From Flavobacterium silvisoli (lineage in GTDB: Bacteria > Bacteroidota > Bacteroidia > Flavobacteriales > Flavobacteriaceae): a DNA stretch of 64,000 bases. The notes beneath the pieces are model-generated. The model searched no databases, was not told the origin of the DNA, and was given only the letters and a program-made list of their open reading frames with translations. The stretch's first letter is position 1; each line of letters opens with the position of its first letter. The stretch covers positions 186,001-250,000 of the forward strand of contig NZ_SJPE01000002.1 of NCBI RefSeq assembly GCF_004329815.1. The letters are read 5' to 3'. The translations under genes and the position numbers were made by a program. Below, piece after piece: positions 26,183 through 35,983 of this stretch.

Positions 26183-29100
26183 ATGAGTCACCAAAGTAAA
26201 GAATTCAGCATATCGAGCTGGGCCGTAGACAACAGAGTCACGGTTTACATCTTCACCTTACTGATTGTCATAACGGGGCTGATTGCCTATGTGACCATGC
26301 CGCGTGAAGATTTCCCGGAAATCATCGAAAACAAAGTATACATCTCTTCGGTTTTCCCGGGTAATTCAGCCGAAGACGTCGAAAAATTAATCATCAAGCC
26401 GCTCGAAAAAGAAATCAAAAATATCAGCGGAGTTGAAAAAGTTACCGCCAGTTCTTTTCAGGATTACGGAATGATTGTGGTTGAATTTGGCGATAAAGTA
26501 GGAATTGAAGAAGCCAAAACTAAAATCAAGGACAAAGTAGATGTGGTAAAAGCCGACACCGATTGGCCCAACCTGGATAACGGCAGTAAAGTAGAGCCGA
26601 GTGTATTTGAACTAAACATTTCGGAAGAAGTGCCGATTCTCAACATCAATTTACAAGGAAACTACACCACCCAACAGCTGAAAAAATACGGCGAAAAACT
26701 ACAGGACGACATAGAGGAAATCCCTGAAGTGAAGAAAGTGGACATCTTGGGAGTTGACGACAAAGAAGTGGAAATTGCTGTAGATATATTCAAAATGACA
26801 GCAGCTCAGGTTTCGTTTGACGACATACAAAATGCCGTAAAATATGAAAACATGACGCTTTCGGGAGGAAATTTAATTTCGCAGGGATCACGCAACAACA
26901 TTCGTATCGTTGGAGAAATCAAAGAACCCAAAGAACTGGAGAATGTGATTGTAAAATCGCATGGTGGTTCAGTATACCTGAAAGACATCGCTACTGTTTC
27001 GTTTAAAGAAAAAGAAAAAACAACCTACGCCCGCGAAAAAGGGACTGAAGTAGTCATGTTAAACGTGAAAAAACGTTCAGGACAAAACATGATTTCTGCC
27101 ATTGAGCAGGTGAAAGAAAAAATCGAATTGGCAAAAGCTGATTATTTGCCAAAAGATTTGAAACTAGCGCTAACCAACGACCAATCTTCGCGGGTAGAAC
27201 ACCAGGTTGATGAATTATCCAACCACATCATCTTTGGGATTGTACTGGTAATGATTGTATTGATGTTTACCATGGGATTGCGTAACTCCCTGTTTGTAGG
27301 AGCTGCCATTCCGCTATCGATGTTAATGGCATTTACCATACTTTCTGCCTTTGGAATGACCCTCAACACTATGGTATTATTCGGATTGGTAATGGGTCTG
27401 GGTATGCTGGTAGACGACGGAATTGTGGTCGTTGACAACGTATTTGCCAATATGAAAAAAGGCATGCCGCGATTACAGGCCTCTAAAATCGGAATTGGTG
27501 AAATTGCCTGGCCGGTAATTTCATCTACCGCTACCACTTTGATGGCATTCTTACCCTTTGCTTTATGGCCGGGTACTATGGGTAAATTCATGATTTATTT
27601 CCCTATGACGCTTTCGGTTACCTTGGGAGCTTCACTTTTTGTGGCGATGATTGTAAACGCGGCCATGACCGGAGGCTCAATGGATATTGAAGACCGAAAC
27701 GTAACGACCAAATCAGCCAAAATGTACACCATTATTTTTGTGATTATTGGGGTACTGTTCGTCATCATTGGCAACGTGGGAGAAGGTTCAAAATTAGCGC
27801 GTGCCATTGGTCACTTAGCCATCATAGCTTTAGCGTTAATGTGGTTATACAAACTGAAATTGTACCAATGGACACAAGATTTCCAACACAGTTTCTTCCC
27901 TCGTATGGAAGAAAAATACAAACGCTTTTTAGCCAAAATATTAGCCGGTAGAAATGCCTGGATTGCTTTGGGAAGTATCATCGGAATGTTGTTTTTATCG
28001 TTCATACTGTTGGGTATTTTCCCGAGAAAAGTATTATTCTTCCCCGATAACATCCCGAAACAGGTGATTACCTATATCGAATATCCGCAAGGAACCGATA
28101 TTGAAAAAACCAACAAGGCTACCCTTTTTGTAGAAAAACAGGTCATTTCTATTTTAAAGAAATACATCGATCCAAAAACCAACACTAACTTCCTGGCAGA
28201 AAGTATCGTTTCTCAGGTGGGAGTAGGTGCCGGTAACCCTAATGTCGATGCGGGTTCCGCTTCGGAAACTCCTTTTAAAGGAAAAGTGACCGTCAATTTT
28301 ACGGAATTTAAATTCAGAAGAGGAGTAAACACTTCGGATGTATTAGAAGAAATCAGAGCCAAAGTAAAAGGAATTCCGGGGGCCAAAGTTACCGTTGAAA
28401 AAGATTCAAACGGACCCCCTGCCGGTTATCCTATCAGTATTCAATTAACCGGAGCTGCAGGAGCAGATTACGATGTGATGCTGAAAGAGGCCAGTAAAAT
28501 GATTGCTTTTATTGACAGTAAAAACATTCCGGGTATCGAAAAACTCAACGTAGATGTGAATAAAGAAAGTCCGGAACTCGAAGTAAAAGTAGATCGTGTG
28601 AATGCCGGTAGTGCCGGAGTTTCCACCGGACAATTAGGATTCAATTTACGCCGTTCGGTTTATGGTCAGGAAATTTCTACCTTCAAAGAAGGCGATGACG
28701 ATTACAACATTGTAGTGCGTATGCAGGATGATCAGCGCAAAAATGAAAACATCCTTTTCAACCAATCGCTGACGTTCAGAAATCAGAATACCGGTCAAAT
28801 CATGCAGGTTCCAATTTCGGCTGTTTCTAAAACCGAAAAAACATATACCTACAACCAAATCAAACGCAAAGGATACAAACGCATCATGACCGTGTATTCT
28901 AATGTATTAACCGGATATAACGGCGACGAAATCACCAAACAAATTGCAGCCGAATTAAAAGGTTACGAATTGCCAAAAGGCATCACTTATTCCTTCTCGG
29001 GTGTACAGGAAGAACAAGGGAAAAACCAAAGTTTCCTGATGTACGCGTTGTTTTTGGCTTTGGCCGGAATCACCATCATCATTGTACTGCAATTTAATTC

Positions 29101-29656
29101 GGTTTCTAAAACCATGGTTATCCTGTTTACCGTATTGTTGAGTTTCAGTGGGGTGTTCTACGGTTATGTTATTGCCGGTATGGATTTCGTAGTCTTGATG
29201 ACCATGATGGGAATTATATCGCTGGCGGGAATTGTAGTGAAAAACGGTATTGTATTGATGGACTTCTTTGTGTTGCTTTTAGATAAAAAAGTAGCCGAAA
29301 AAGGAGTAGAGAGCCATGATGATTTAAGTTTAGACGAAATCAAAGAAGTAATTATCGAAAGTGGAAAATCGCGTTTACGCCCGGTATTGTTAACAGCCTT
29401 AACCGCCGTATTGGGATTGATTCCATTGGCCATCGGATTGAACTTTGACTTCTTCGGATTGGTTACCGATTTAAATCCGCACCTGTACATGGGAGGAGAT
29501 AATGTCATTTTCTGGTCGCCATTGGCCTGGACCATTATTTTCGGATTGACCTATGCAACCATTTTGACTCTGGTAATGGTACCGGTAATGTTCTACTTGG
29601 TAAAACGAGTAAAATATGGGTTAAGAGACTGGAGAGGCAAAAGAATAGCAGCGTAA
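26183..29656 (+). CDS. RND efflux pump, inner-membrane permease
   Basis: 1157 residues, longer than the usual 1020-1050. It drives export with the proton gradient. N-terminal helix, porter domain (about 40-335), helices 2-6 (about 345-505), second porter domain (about 620-875) and helices to the C terminus (about 950-1150). The proton-relay pair is visible as Asp-Asp in GMLVDDGIVVVDN (about residues 411-412). The extra length is at about 515-555: two added hydrophobic segments between helices 6 and 7. Family is HAE-like; the substrate cannot be read from sequence. Confidence 0.95.
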   Translation: MSHQSKEFSISSWAVDNRVTVYIFTLLIVITGLIAYVTMPREDFPEIIENKVYISSVFPGNSAEDVEKLIIKPLEKEIKNISGVEKVTASSFQDYGMIVVEFGDKVGIEEAKTKIKDKVDVVKADTDWPNLDNGSKVEPSVFELNISEEVPILNINLQGNYTTQQLKKYGEKLQDDIEEIPEVKKVDILGVDDKEVEIAVDIFKMTAAQVSFDDIQNAVKYENMTLSGGNLISQGSRNNIRIVGEIKEPKELENVIVKSHGGSVYLKDIATVSFKEKEKTTYAREKGTEVVMLNVKKRSGQNMISAIEQVKEKIELAKADYLPKDLKLALTNDQSSRVEHQVDELSNHIIFGIVLVMIVLMFTMGLRNSLFVGAAIPLSMLMAFTILSAFGMTLNTMVLFGLVMGLGMLVDDGIVVVDNVFANMKKGMPRLQASKIGIGEIAWPVISSTATTLMAFLPFALWPGTMGKFMIYFPMTLSVTLGASLFVAMIVNAAMTGGSMDIEDRNVTTKSAKMYTIIFVIIGVLFVIIGNVGEGSKLARAIGHLAIIALALMWLYKLKLYQWTQDFQHSFFPRMEEKYKRFLAKILAGRNAWIALGSIIGMLFLSFILLGIFPRKVLFFPDNIPKQVITYIEYPQGTDIEKTNKATLFVEKQVISILKKYIDPKTNTNFLAESIVSQVGVGAGNPNVDAGSASETPFKGKVTVNFTEFKFRRGVNTSDVLEEIRAKVKGIPGAKVTVEKDSNGPPAGYPISIQLTGAAGADYDVMLKEASKMIAFIDSKNIPGIEKLNVDVNKESPELEVKVDRVNAGSAGVSTGQLGFNLRRSVYGQEISTFKEGDDDYNIVVRMQDDQRKNENILFNQSLTFRNQNTGQIMQVPISAVSKTEKTYTYNQIKRKGYKRIMTVYSNVLTGYNGDEITKQIAAELKGYELPKGITYSFSGVQEEQGKNQSFLMYALFLALAGITIIIVLQFNSVSKTMVILFTVLLSFSGVFYGYVIAGMDFVVLMTMMGIISLAGIVVKNGIVLMDFFVLLLDKKVAEKGVESHDDLSLDEIKEVIIESGKSRLRPVLLTALTAVLGLIPLAIGLNFDFFGLVTDLNPHLYMGGDNVIFWSPLAWTIIFGLTYATILTLVMVPVMFYLVKRVKYGLRDWRGKRIAA

Positions 29657-29673
29657 CAATCGCACTCTATATT

Positions 29674-29712
29674 AAAAAAAAGCGCCGTCTGAATCAGACG
29701 GCGCTTTTTTTA
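29674..29712. terminator. Strong bidirectional terminator
   Basis: An 11-bp GC-rich stem (29681-29691 with 29695-29705), loop AAT, flanked by A and T runs on both sides. It serves the efflux operon on the plus strand and the metalloprotease gene on the minus strand. Confidence 0.9.
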
Positions 29713-29728
29713 TTTAGGACTAAAAAAA

Positions 29729-30991
29729 TTATTGGATAATCAATTTTTTAGTTATCAATCCACTTTCTGTTTTAACATTGATAAAGTAAACACCGGTAGA
29801 AGTATTTTGTAAATCAATAGTTTGAATTAAACCGGCCGATTGGTCGTAATTATTCTCGTAAACCGTTTTTCCGGTTACATCAAATACTTCAACGGAATAA
29901 CTTCCTGTCAATTCTTTAAACTCAATAGTAAAACTTCCTTTGTTCGGATTTGGATACAAACTAAAAGTATTTTCAACAAACTGGGTATTAGCCAATACGT
30001 TAGTTTTAAACTGAGAAGCTATAGCATTGTAATAAGCTCTCATTCTGTTTTCCTGACCTAAAGTGAACATGTACATACAGGCATCATTTACGTAGTCCAT
30101 ATAGTTCATGGTCAAAGCATATTCTCCAGAGGTACATCCCATAACTTGTCCTGCTACGGGACAATCATACGACTCTTGCGCAACCTGAGGGGTATCACAA
30201 ATCTTATCGCCTTGGTTCGTACACGAAGTAGAACTACAAGTTCCGGTGTTAAAAGTATGATCTAAATTAAAAAAGTGTCCCAATTCATGAGTCAATGTTC
30301 TTCCTAAGTTGTAAGGCGCTCCCGGTACATAACCGGTGCATCCGCTACCCGATCCAAAAGCATTATTATCAATAACAACGGTTTGACCAGCCGACGGAGA
30401 ACCTCCCAGAGGAGAATATCCAAGGATACCTCCATTGATATTTCTACAAACTAAATTTAAATAACCGGCCCAAGTAGAATCAGAATCTGCATTAGAAAGG
30501 AAATCGGTTCCAAATGTTACGGCTACAGTTCCTTCAGCTATGCCAGTTCCTGCCGGGTGATTTTGTGTAGCCAATACAAACTTAACATTCAGGTTTCCTA
30601 CACTGGTTACCATCGGATAAAATGGTGCATCATTAGCCCAGTTTACAATGTCAGCATTAGCAGCGTTGTAATCGGCATTTAAAATATTGATTTGGGTTTG
30701 AGCGAAGTTTCTCAAACAGGTTTTTACAGTCGCTGATGCAGAACCGGCCGACGGGAAGTGAACGGCTACCGGTATAGTGATTAGAGCATTAGTACTGTTG
30801 GTGGTGTTGCTGTTTTTGTTTAAGGTCTGCTTTTGCAATTCCACTTCAAATTTGGCCTGATTCTCCAAGTGTAGTTGTCTCAATTGCGGATCAGCCATTA
30901 TTTGTTGCATCAAAGCCGGGGTACCACAGGTTCTGTGCTGTGCGAAACTCATTTGAAAAACGAGTAATACAAAAAGTACTTTTAATTTCAT
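29729..30991 (-). CDS. Secreted M43-type zinc metalloprotease with T9SS sorting domain
   Basis: 420 residues. Signal peptide ends at SFAQ. The catalytic motif HELGHFFNLDH gives zinc ligands His235, His239, His245 and catalytic Glu236. The Met-turn is in TMNYMDYVNDACMYMF. Paired cysteines around the active site suit pappalysin-like (M43) enzymes. Residues 345-420 are a type A T9SS sorting domain (FSLYPNPNKGSFTIEF, then STGVYFINVKTESG). It is secreted and probably degrades proteins outside the cell. Confidence 0.92.
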   Translation of the reverse strand: MKLKVLFVLLVFQMSFAQHRTCGTPALMQQIMADPQLRQLHLENQAKFEVELQKQTLNKNSNTTNSTNALITIPVAVHFPSAGSASATVKTCLRNFAQTQINILNADYNAANADIVNWANDAPFYPMVTSVGNLNVKFVLATQNHPAGTGIAEGTVAVTFGTDFLSNADSDSTWAGYLNLVCRNINGGILGYSPLGGSPSAGQTVVIDNNAFGSGSGCTGYVPGAPYNLGRTLTHELGHFFNLDHTFNTGTCSSTSCTNQGDKICDTPQVAQESYDCPVAGQVMGCTSGEYALTMNYMDYVNDACMYMFTLGQENRMRAYYNAIASQFKTNVLANTQFVENTFSLYPNPNKGSFTIEFKELTGSYSVEVFDVTGKTVYENNYDQSAGLIQTIDLQNTSTGVYFINVKTESGLITKKLIIQ

Positions 30992-31032
30992 TTTTAAGGT
31001 GTTATTTTTATTTTAAAGGGTTCAAATTTAAA

Positions 31033-31065
31033 CAAATGTACAGAATATCAAATTATTAATTACAA
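31033..31065 (-). promoter_or_regulatory. Promoter of the M43 protease gene
   Basis: Minus strand: TACATTTG (31040-31033) with TTG (31065-31063) 22 nt upstream. The start codon is at 30991. Confidence 0.5.
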
Positions 31066-31097
31066 ATAATGAGGTACTTAAAAAGCACCTCATTATT
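31065..31097 (-). terminator. Terminator after the M12B-like protease gene
   Basis: A perfect 11-bp stem (AATAATGAGGT with ACCTCATTATT), loop of 11 bases, 26 bases past the stop codon at 31123. Its far edge touches the -33 box of the next promoter. Confidence 0.65.
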
Positions 31098-31122
31098 CAC
31101 AACTATTTAATTGTCAGATATT

Positions 31123-33834
31123 TTACTCAACAATTATACGTTTAACCATTTTTCGGGTACCGTCAGTAACACTAACTAAGTAAACTCCGGCTGCAGCATT
31201 GTTTAACTGAATGTTTTCGTTAAAAGTAGCCTGACTCGAATAATTGTTTTCGAATATTTTTCTACCGCTCATATCAAACACATTAACTTTGATATCATTT
31301 GAAGCAGCATTGCTGAACTGTATATTGAAATTTCCTTTATTCGGATTCGGGTAAATTGCCAAATCTGAAATTTCATAAGTATTGTTAGCCAAGGTACAAC
31401 CAAAATCTAATCCCCATGAAACAAGAGTTCCTGTGTTATTAGGATTATTGTCTGTAACTGTTAAAGTCCAGTTCCCTTGAGAAGTTTTACCATTATATCC
31501 TGCTAAAGCTGATGCAGATTGTGAAGCATTATGGGTTCCGGTAGCCGGACTGGCACAAGAAATCGAACCGGTTCCATCAGCAAAAGTGATGTCAATACCG
31601 GCATATGTAGCACTGTTACAAGTTCTGTTCCACAAAGTTCTGGTTGTTCCGTCCGGGTGAGAAATTTTAACCACTAAATCTCCGATTCTAGCGTGATTGA
31701 TTTTAAGGTTTATCTTCATGTTACTGATGGTAATATTATCCGGTACATTGATAACAGATGTCGTTACAGCGCCTGCTGTATTAGATGCCGTAGCATCGGC
31801 GATAGCAGCATTTGGCGTAGTTGAATAGGTGTAGCAATTAGCTCCTATACTGAACGCTTTTGAATTAACTGCACAATAGATATTGGCCGTTGGCTCAATC
31901 AAAATTCTACAGTTTAAGGCACTTATATTAGGTACTGTGATGGTTTCAGAACCATCATTAGGAGTATTACTGGCTAAAACAGTATCGTAGTTTAAACCAC
32001 CATCTGTAGACAACTTAATGTTTACATTGGCAGAACCTGTTAAAATAGTGGTGTTGGCTACGTTCCAAGTAATTGTCTGAGAGCTGCCTTGTGGCCAGTT
32101 GATTCCCGTGGTATTTTGAGATGTCACCACAAATGGACCTGCATTTGCATTAACGGTTACCACCATAGCGTCTGTATTGGTTTGACCACCAAACAGTACA
32201 TTATCTCTAACAGTCAAAGCAAAGTTAAGAGTTCGGGACACTGTTGAAACTGTTTCCCAAGTAGTAGTCAAGTTCCCCGCCAATACATCACTCAATTGTG
32301 GCATATATCTAACATTGGTCAATACGGGTTTTCTGGATCTGAAATTAGGTCCGTTTGTTTTGGTAGGCGATGGGAAAGAACCTGTTGACCCTAACGATGA
32401 TGACAAACTGGCGTCATCATTTTGCTCCCAACAATAAGTTAAAACCTCATTAGGTGAATCGGAAGCGGTTCCGGTTAGTTTAAAAGCGGTTCCGATAGGA
32501 ATTGAATAATCAGGCCCTGCACTTACGGTAGGTTTTACATTGGTAAATGCCGGATTTGAAGAGGAATTATACGAAATAGGACAAGTTTTAGAATTCAAAT
32601 TGGATTGAATTTGATTGATACTTTTATAAGCAAAATAATCATCTGAGTGTGCCTGTACGTCTGTACTTCCGGTGATACCGGCATATCCCATGATGGTTGA
32701 ACCACTACCCGGCTCCACATTTACTGAGTTATTCTCGGTAGTATGGCTGAACGTATGATTAGCTCCTAATTGGTGTCCCATTTCGTGAGCTACATAATCA
32801 ATATCAAAAGTATCACCTGCAGGAATACCATCATAAGGAGAAGTGAATCCGCTTCCTTTGCTACCCGCTACACAAACACAGCCAATACAACCGGCATTAC
32901 CACCTCCGCCCGAGGCACCAAACAAGTGTCCGATGTCATAAGCAGAATCTCCAAGTGTAGAGGTTAATGTACTTTGTAACTGAGCATTCCAGGTAGAAAC
33001 ATACCCGTTAGAAGCCGAGTTACCGGTTCCTAAATCAGCGTCATCATACGGATCTGTACTGCCATCTGTAAAAATAACTGAATCAGTGTTGGCAATAATC
33101 AATAATTTTACGGCCAAATCTCTTTCATAAATACCATTAACACGCGTCATAGAAGCATTCATACCGGCTAAGGCACCCTCAACTGTTCCGCCAAAATAAG
33201 TGGTATATTCTCCGGTACATGACAATGCTAAACGCATGGTTTTATAAACCTGAGCACTCGATTGAACTGATAAATTAGTTTTATTCAAAGCCTGATTCAA
33301 CTCAACATCTTCTGTTTTACAGTTGAACGGCAAGTTTGCTTTGGTTCTTGTTTTAGAATCGAACAACACGTAAACAGAGTGGTCTTTGGTGTAAGGCTCG
33401 ATGAATTCTGTCTCAGAATCTCCTCTGAAAATCATGGTTTGAATTCCTTTCGGATCGAAACTGAAGTGCAAAACTGCAGAAGGATCTGTGATTCCTTTAC
33501 CCACGTAAGCTCTGATTTGAGGGTATTTTGCCTGTAATCCAGGCTCAAAATTAGAAGATTCCCAAACTAAGAATCGCTCCATTTCTCCCTGAACATTCGG
33601 CACTAAAATTTCAACTCCAGGCTGACCCGAAGCTTTGTCAGCAACTTGTGCCAATGCCTGCTTCATAACCTCAAAATTGAACTGTAGTAATTGTTGATTT
33701 TCTGAATAAGTAGTATTTCTTATCTTTTCAGATTTAATCGTTGCTTCACTGCCAAGAATTGACCAAGCGTTATTTCGTTGTGAAAACGCTTGACTAATGC
33801 TGAAAATGAAAGCAAATAGTAAAATTTTTTTCAT
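31123..33834 (-). CDS. Secreted reprolysin-like metalloprotease, P domain, T9SS sorting domain
   Basis: 903 residues. Signal peptide ends at QAFSQ. Propeptide-like region to about 195. Metzincin domain about 195-415 with HEMGHQLGANH: zinc ligands His350, His354, His360 and catalytic Glu351, and Met-turn STIMGYAG. Then an Ig/PKD-like region (about 430-660), a proprotein-convertase P domain (about 665-825, with INHARIGDLVVKISHPDGT and GNWTLTVTDNN) and a T9SS sorting domain (about 830-903). Likely a secreted extracellular protease. Confidence 0.92.
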   Translation of the reverse strand: MKKILLFAFIFSISQAFSQRNNAWSILGSEATIKSEKIRNTTYSENQQLLQFNFEVMKQALAQVADKASGQPGVEILVPNVQGEMERFLVWESSNFEPGLQAKYPQIRAYVGKGITDPSAVLHFSFDPKGIQTMIFRGDSETEFIEPYTKDHSVYVLFDSKTRTKANLPFNCKTEDVELNQALNKTNLSVQSSAQVYKTMRLALSCTGEYTTYFGGTVEGALAGMNASMTRVNGIYERDLAVKLLIIANTDSVIFTDGSTDPYDDADLGTGNSASNGYVSTWNAQLQSTLTSTLGDSAYDIGHLFGASGGGGNAGCIGCVCVAGSKGSGFTSPYDGIPAGDTFDIDYVAHEMGHQLGANHTFSHTTENNSVNVEPGSGSTIMGYAGITGSTDVQAHSDDYFAYKSINQIQSNLNSKTCPISYNSSSNPAFTNVKPTVSAGPDYSIPIGTAFKLTGTASDSPNEVLTYCWEQNDDASLSSSLGSTGSFPSPTKTNGPNFRSRKPVLTNVRYMPQLSDVLAGNLTTTWETVSTVSRTLNFALTVRDNVLFGGQTNTDAMVVTVNANAGPFVVTSQNTTGINWPQGSSQTITWNVANTTILTGSANVNIKLSTDGGLNYDTVLASNTPNDGSETITVPNISALNCRILIEPTANIYCAVNSKAFSIGANCYTYSTTPNAAIADATASNTAGAVTTSVINVPDNITISNMKINLKINHARIGDLVVKISHPDGTTRTLWNRTCNSATYAGIDITFADGTGSISCASPATGTHNASQSASALAGYNGKTSQGNWTLTVTDNNPNNTGTLVSWGLDFGCTLANNTYEISDLAIYPNPNKGNFNIQFSNAASNDIKVNVFDMSGRKIFENNYSSQATFNENIQLNNAAAGVYLVSVTDGTRKMVKRIIVE

Positions 33835-33861
33835 GGTGTTTTTTGGTTAAATAAAAGAAGC

Positions 33862-33891
33862 CAAAGATAATTATCTTTCAACATATTACAA
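33862..33891 (-). promoter_or_regulatory. Promoter of the M12B-like protease gene
   Basis: Minus strand: TTG (33891-33889), 19 nt, TATCTTTG (33869-33862), close to the ideal spacing. The start codon is at 33834. Confidence 0.65.
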
Positions 33892-34361
33892 GTCGCAAGC
33901 AACTTTTTTGAATGGTTTCTAAATAATTTTAACATTTAGTCGAAAATTCATAATTTTTCAGAAATCCGGCATGTAACAGTTGTAGTCCAATTACCAATGA
34001 CTAATGATAACAAGTTTGATTGAACTTACCCTACTCTTTTGCTTAAATTGCTGTAAATTGGCATTTTATACCCCCTTAAAAAAGCAATTTTTCAACAGAG
34101 CCTCCTAGCTCCAAGTACTATTTTTAACCCCATTATTTCCATTTTTCATCTTGTTTTTATTTGATAAGAAAACTACCCATTACATCTTTAGAACTGAAAC
34201 GTTACACATCTCTTTATCTGATTTTTACACAATATCAAGATTGCTTCTTTATATACCTGACGATCCAAAAACGGTTTATTGATACCCATCAAAGAAATTG
34301 ATTATCAAAATTCGACAACATTCCTAATAAACAACCTCTAAACATGTCGTCCTTTATTAAT
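33892..34361. other. AT-rich intergenic region with no visible gene
   Basis: The 576-base gap between the divergent protease gene and ribF holds the two promoters at its edges. The 470 bases between them are AT-rich, have no open frame of useful length, and show no strong hairpin or repeat that I can see. Confidence 0.6.
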
Positions 34362-34392
34362 TTGAATTTTTGAAAGCTTTAGTTTACCTTCG
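34362..34392 (+). promoter_or_regulatory. ribF promoter
   Basis: TTG (34362-34364), 20 nt, TACCTTCG (34385-34392), one mismatch to TAnnTTTG. The ribF ATG follows 18 bases later. Confidence 0.6.
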
Positions 34393-34410
34393 CCTCGAAT
34401 TTGATTCCCT

Positions 34411-35343
34411 TTGAAAATATTCAATTCCATATCATCCTTCAACAGCTCAAAACCTACCATAGTTACTATTGGTACTTTTGACGGTGTACACTTGGGCCAT
34501 AAAAAAATACTGGACCAAATTATCGCTAACGCGCACACCCTTGATTGTGAAAGTTTGGTACTTACTTTTTTTCCGCATCCCAGAACCATATTGCAGGAAG
34601 GAACCGAAATGAAACAACTCAACACTTTGGATGAAAAAAAAGCCTTACTCGAAAATCTGGGTATTGACAATTTAGTCATCCATCCGTTTGACAAAGAATT
34701 TTCAAGACTGACTGCCGAAGAATTCGTCAAAGAAGTACTGGTCGACCGATTCAAACTCAAAAAAATCATCATTGGCCACGATCACCGATTCGGACGAAAC
34801 CGAACCGCTAATATTGACGATTTAATAGTTTTTGGAGAAACCTATGGTTTTGCCGTTGAACAAATTTCGGCCAAAGAAATCAATGAGGTTTCCATCAGTT
34901 CCACCAAAATCCGAAAAGCTTTGGATGAAGGCGATGTAGAATTAGCCAACGAATATCTGGGCTATGACTACACACTGACCGGCATGGTTTCCAAAGGCAA
35001 ACAATTGGGTAGAACCATTGGCTACCCTACAGCCAACATCAGCATCGAAGAAGATTACAAACTGATTCCTGCTAACGGAGTATACATCGCCAAAAGTTAT
35101 ATTGATGGCGCTCCTGTTTTCGGCATGATGAATATTGGCACCAGACCAACTGTAGACGGTACTTCACAAACTATAGAAATTCACTTTTTTGATTTTGACA
35201 AAGACCTCTACAACCAAAAAATCACCATCATACTCCTAAAAAGAATGCGTGCCGAACAAAAGTTCGAATCCCTCGACGCACTCAAAAGTCAGCTGGGAGC
35301 CGATAAAGAAATGGCACTCGACTACTTCAAAAAATCACAATAA
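34411..35343 (+). CDS. ribF: Bifunctional riboflavin kinase/FAD synthetase
   Basis: 310 residues, usual length. It phosphorylates riboflavin to FMN and adenylylates FMN to FAD. N-terminal adenylyltransferase domain with TIGTFDGVHLGHKKIL (HxGH-type site, about 21-36), FFPHPRTIL and the loop IIGHDHRFGRNR. C-terminal kinase domain from about 180 with GKQLGRTIGYPTANI and GMMNIGTRPTVDG. Its own promoter is upstream. The next gene has a separate promoter. Confidence 0.96.
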   Translation: MKIFNSISSFNSSKPTIVTIGTFDGVHLGHKKILDQIIANAHTLDCESLVLTFFPHPRTILQEGTEMKQLNTLDEKKALLENLGIDNLVIHPFDKEFSRLTAEEFVKEVLVDRFKLKKIIIGHDHRFGRNRTANIDDLIVFGETYGFAVEQISAKEINEVSISSTKIRKALDEGDVELANEYLGYDYTLTGMVSKGKQLGRTIGYPTANISIEEDYKLIPANGVYIAKSYIDGAPVFGMMNIGTRPTVDGTSQTIEIHFFDFDKDLYNQKITIILLKRMRAEQKFESLDALKSQLGADKEMALDYFKKSQ

Positions 35344-35392
35344 TTTCATTTTTCAGACTTCAAATTAAGCATTTTTCATTCCTTTTGTTAAA

Positions 35393-35427
35393 TTGACACA
35401 TTAATAAAAGATATTTTCTTAAATTTG
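35393..35427 (+). promoter_or_regulatory. Promoter of the 146-residue membrane protein gene
   Basis: TTG (35393-35395), 24 nt (long), TAAATTTG (35420-35427). It excludes the upstream start at 35425, which would lie before the transcription start. Confidence 0.45.
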
Positions 35428-35469
35428 ATAGAGCATTTTTTTGATTATTCATTTAAAAAATCTATCGCT

Positions 35470-35910
35470 ATGAAACTGCCAAAAGAACTTGCCAACGGAA
35501 TCCTGATTTTTGCCGGAATTGCACTTTACTTTTTTATCATGGAATTTTCAGGTCTTTCAAAAATCCTGTACCTGAGAGCTCTTAATGCAGCTTTTGTTTT
35601 TTATGGTATCAGCCGAACCCTCGATTCCAACATCAAAGAAGGAAAAATAGGGTATGTTTCTAATCTGCTCTCTGCAGCCATCACAGCCATCATCGGAGTG
35701 TTGTTGAGCATAGCCGGTTTGCTAACCTACATTTACATGCGCGGAGGCGATGCTTATATCGACCAGCTTTCGGGCGAATTTTTATTCGGAGGAAAACCCA
35801 CCGCCAACGAATATTGCATCGGAGTTCTTTTTGAAGGAATTGCTTCATCACTCATCTTAGTGTTTGTGGCCATGCAGTTTTGGAGAAAAAAAATGTCAAC
35901 CGCAAACTAA
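35470..35910 (+). CDS. Four-helix membrane protein of unknown function
   Basis: 146 residues from the ATG at 35470 (MKLPKELANG). Four hydrophobic segments at about 8-28, 36-52, 72-97 and 118-140. A short polar loop between the third and fourth contains YMRGGDAYIDQLSG. No family recognised. It lies between ribF and bioB, each with its own promoter, so no shared role is implied. Confidence 0.55.
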   Translation: MKLPKELANGILIFAGIALYFFIMEFSGLSKILYLRALNAAFVFYGISRTLDSNIKEGKIGYVSNLLSAAITAIIGVLLSIAGLLTYIYMRGGDAYIDQLSGEFLFGGKPTANEYCIGVLFEGIASSLILVFVAMQFWRKKMSTAN

Positions 35911-35933
35911 GCTCCTTTAACTGTCATATAAAA

Positions 35934-35964
35934 TTGTAACTTAATTACAAATTAATTACTTTTG
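35934..35964 (+). promoter_or_regulatory. bioB promoter
   Basis: TTG (35934-35936), 20 nt, TACTTTTG (35957-35964), a good match to the Bacteroidetes consensus. The bioB ATG is 19 bases downstream. No BirA-type operator palindrome is obvious around it. Confidence 0.75.
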
Positions 35965-35983
35965 GTGCATCAAAAATGGCACT

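Noticed and set aside
34338..34772. Minus-strand frame across the ribF start
   Set aside because: Shadow of ribF and its promoter; composition is that of antisense.
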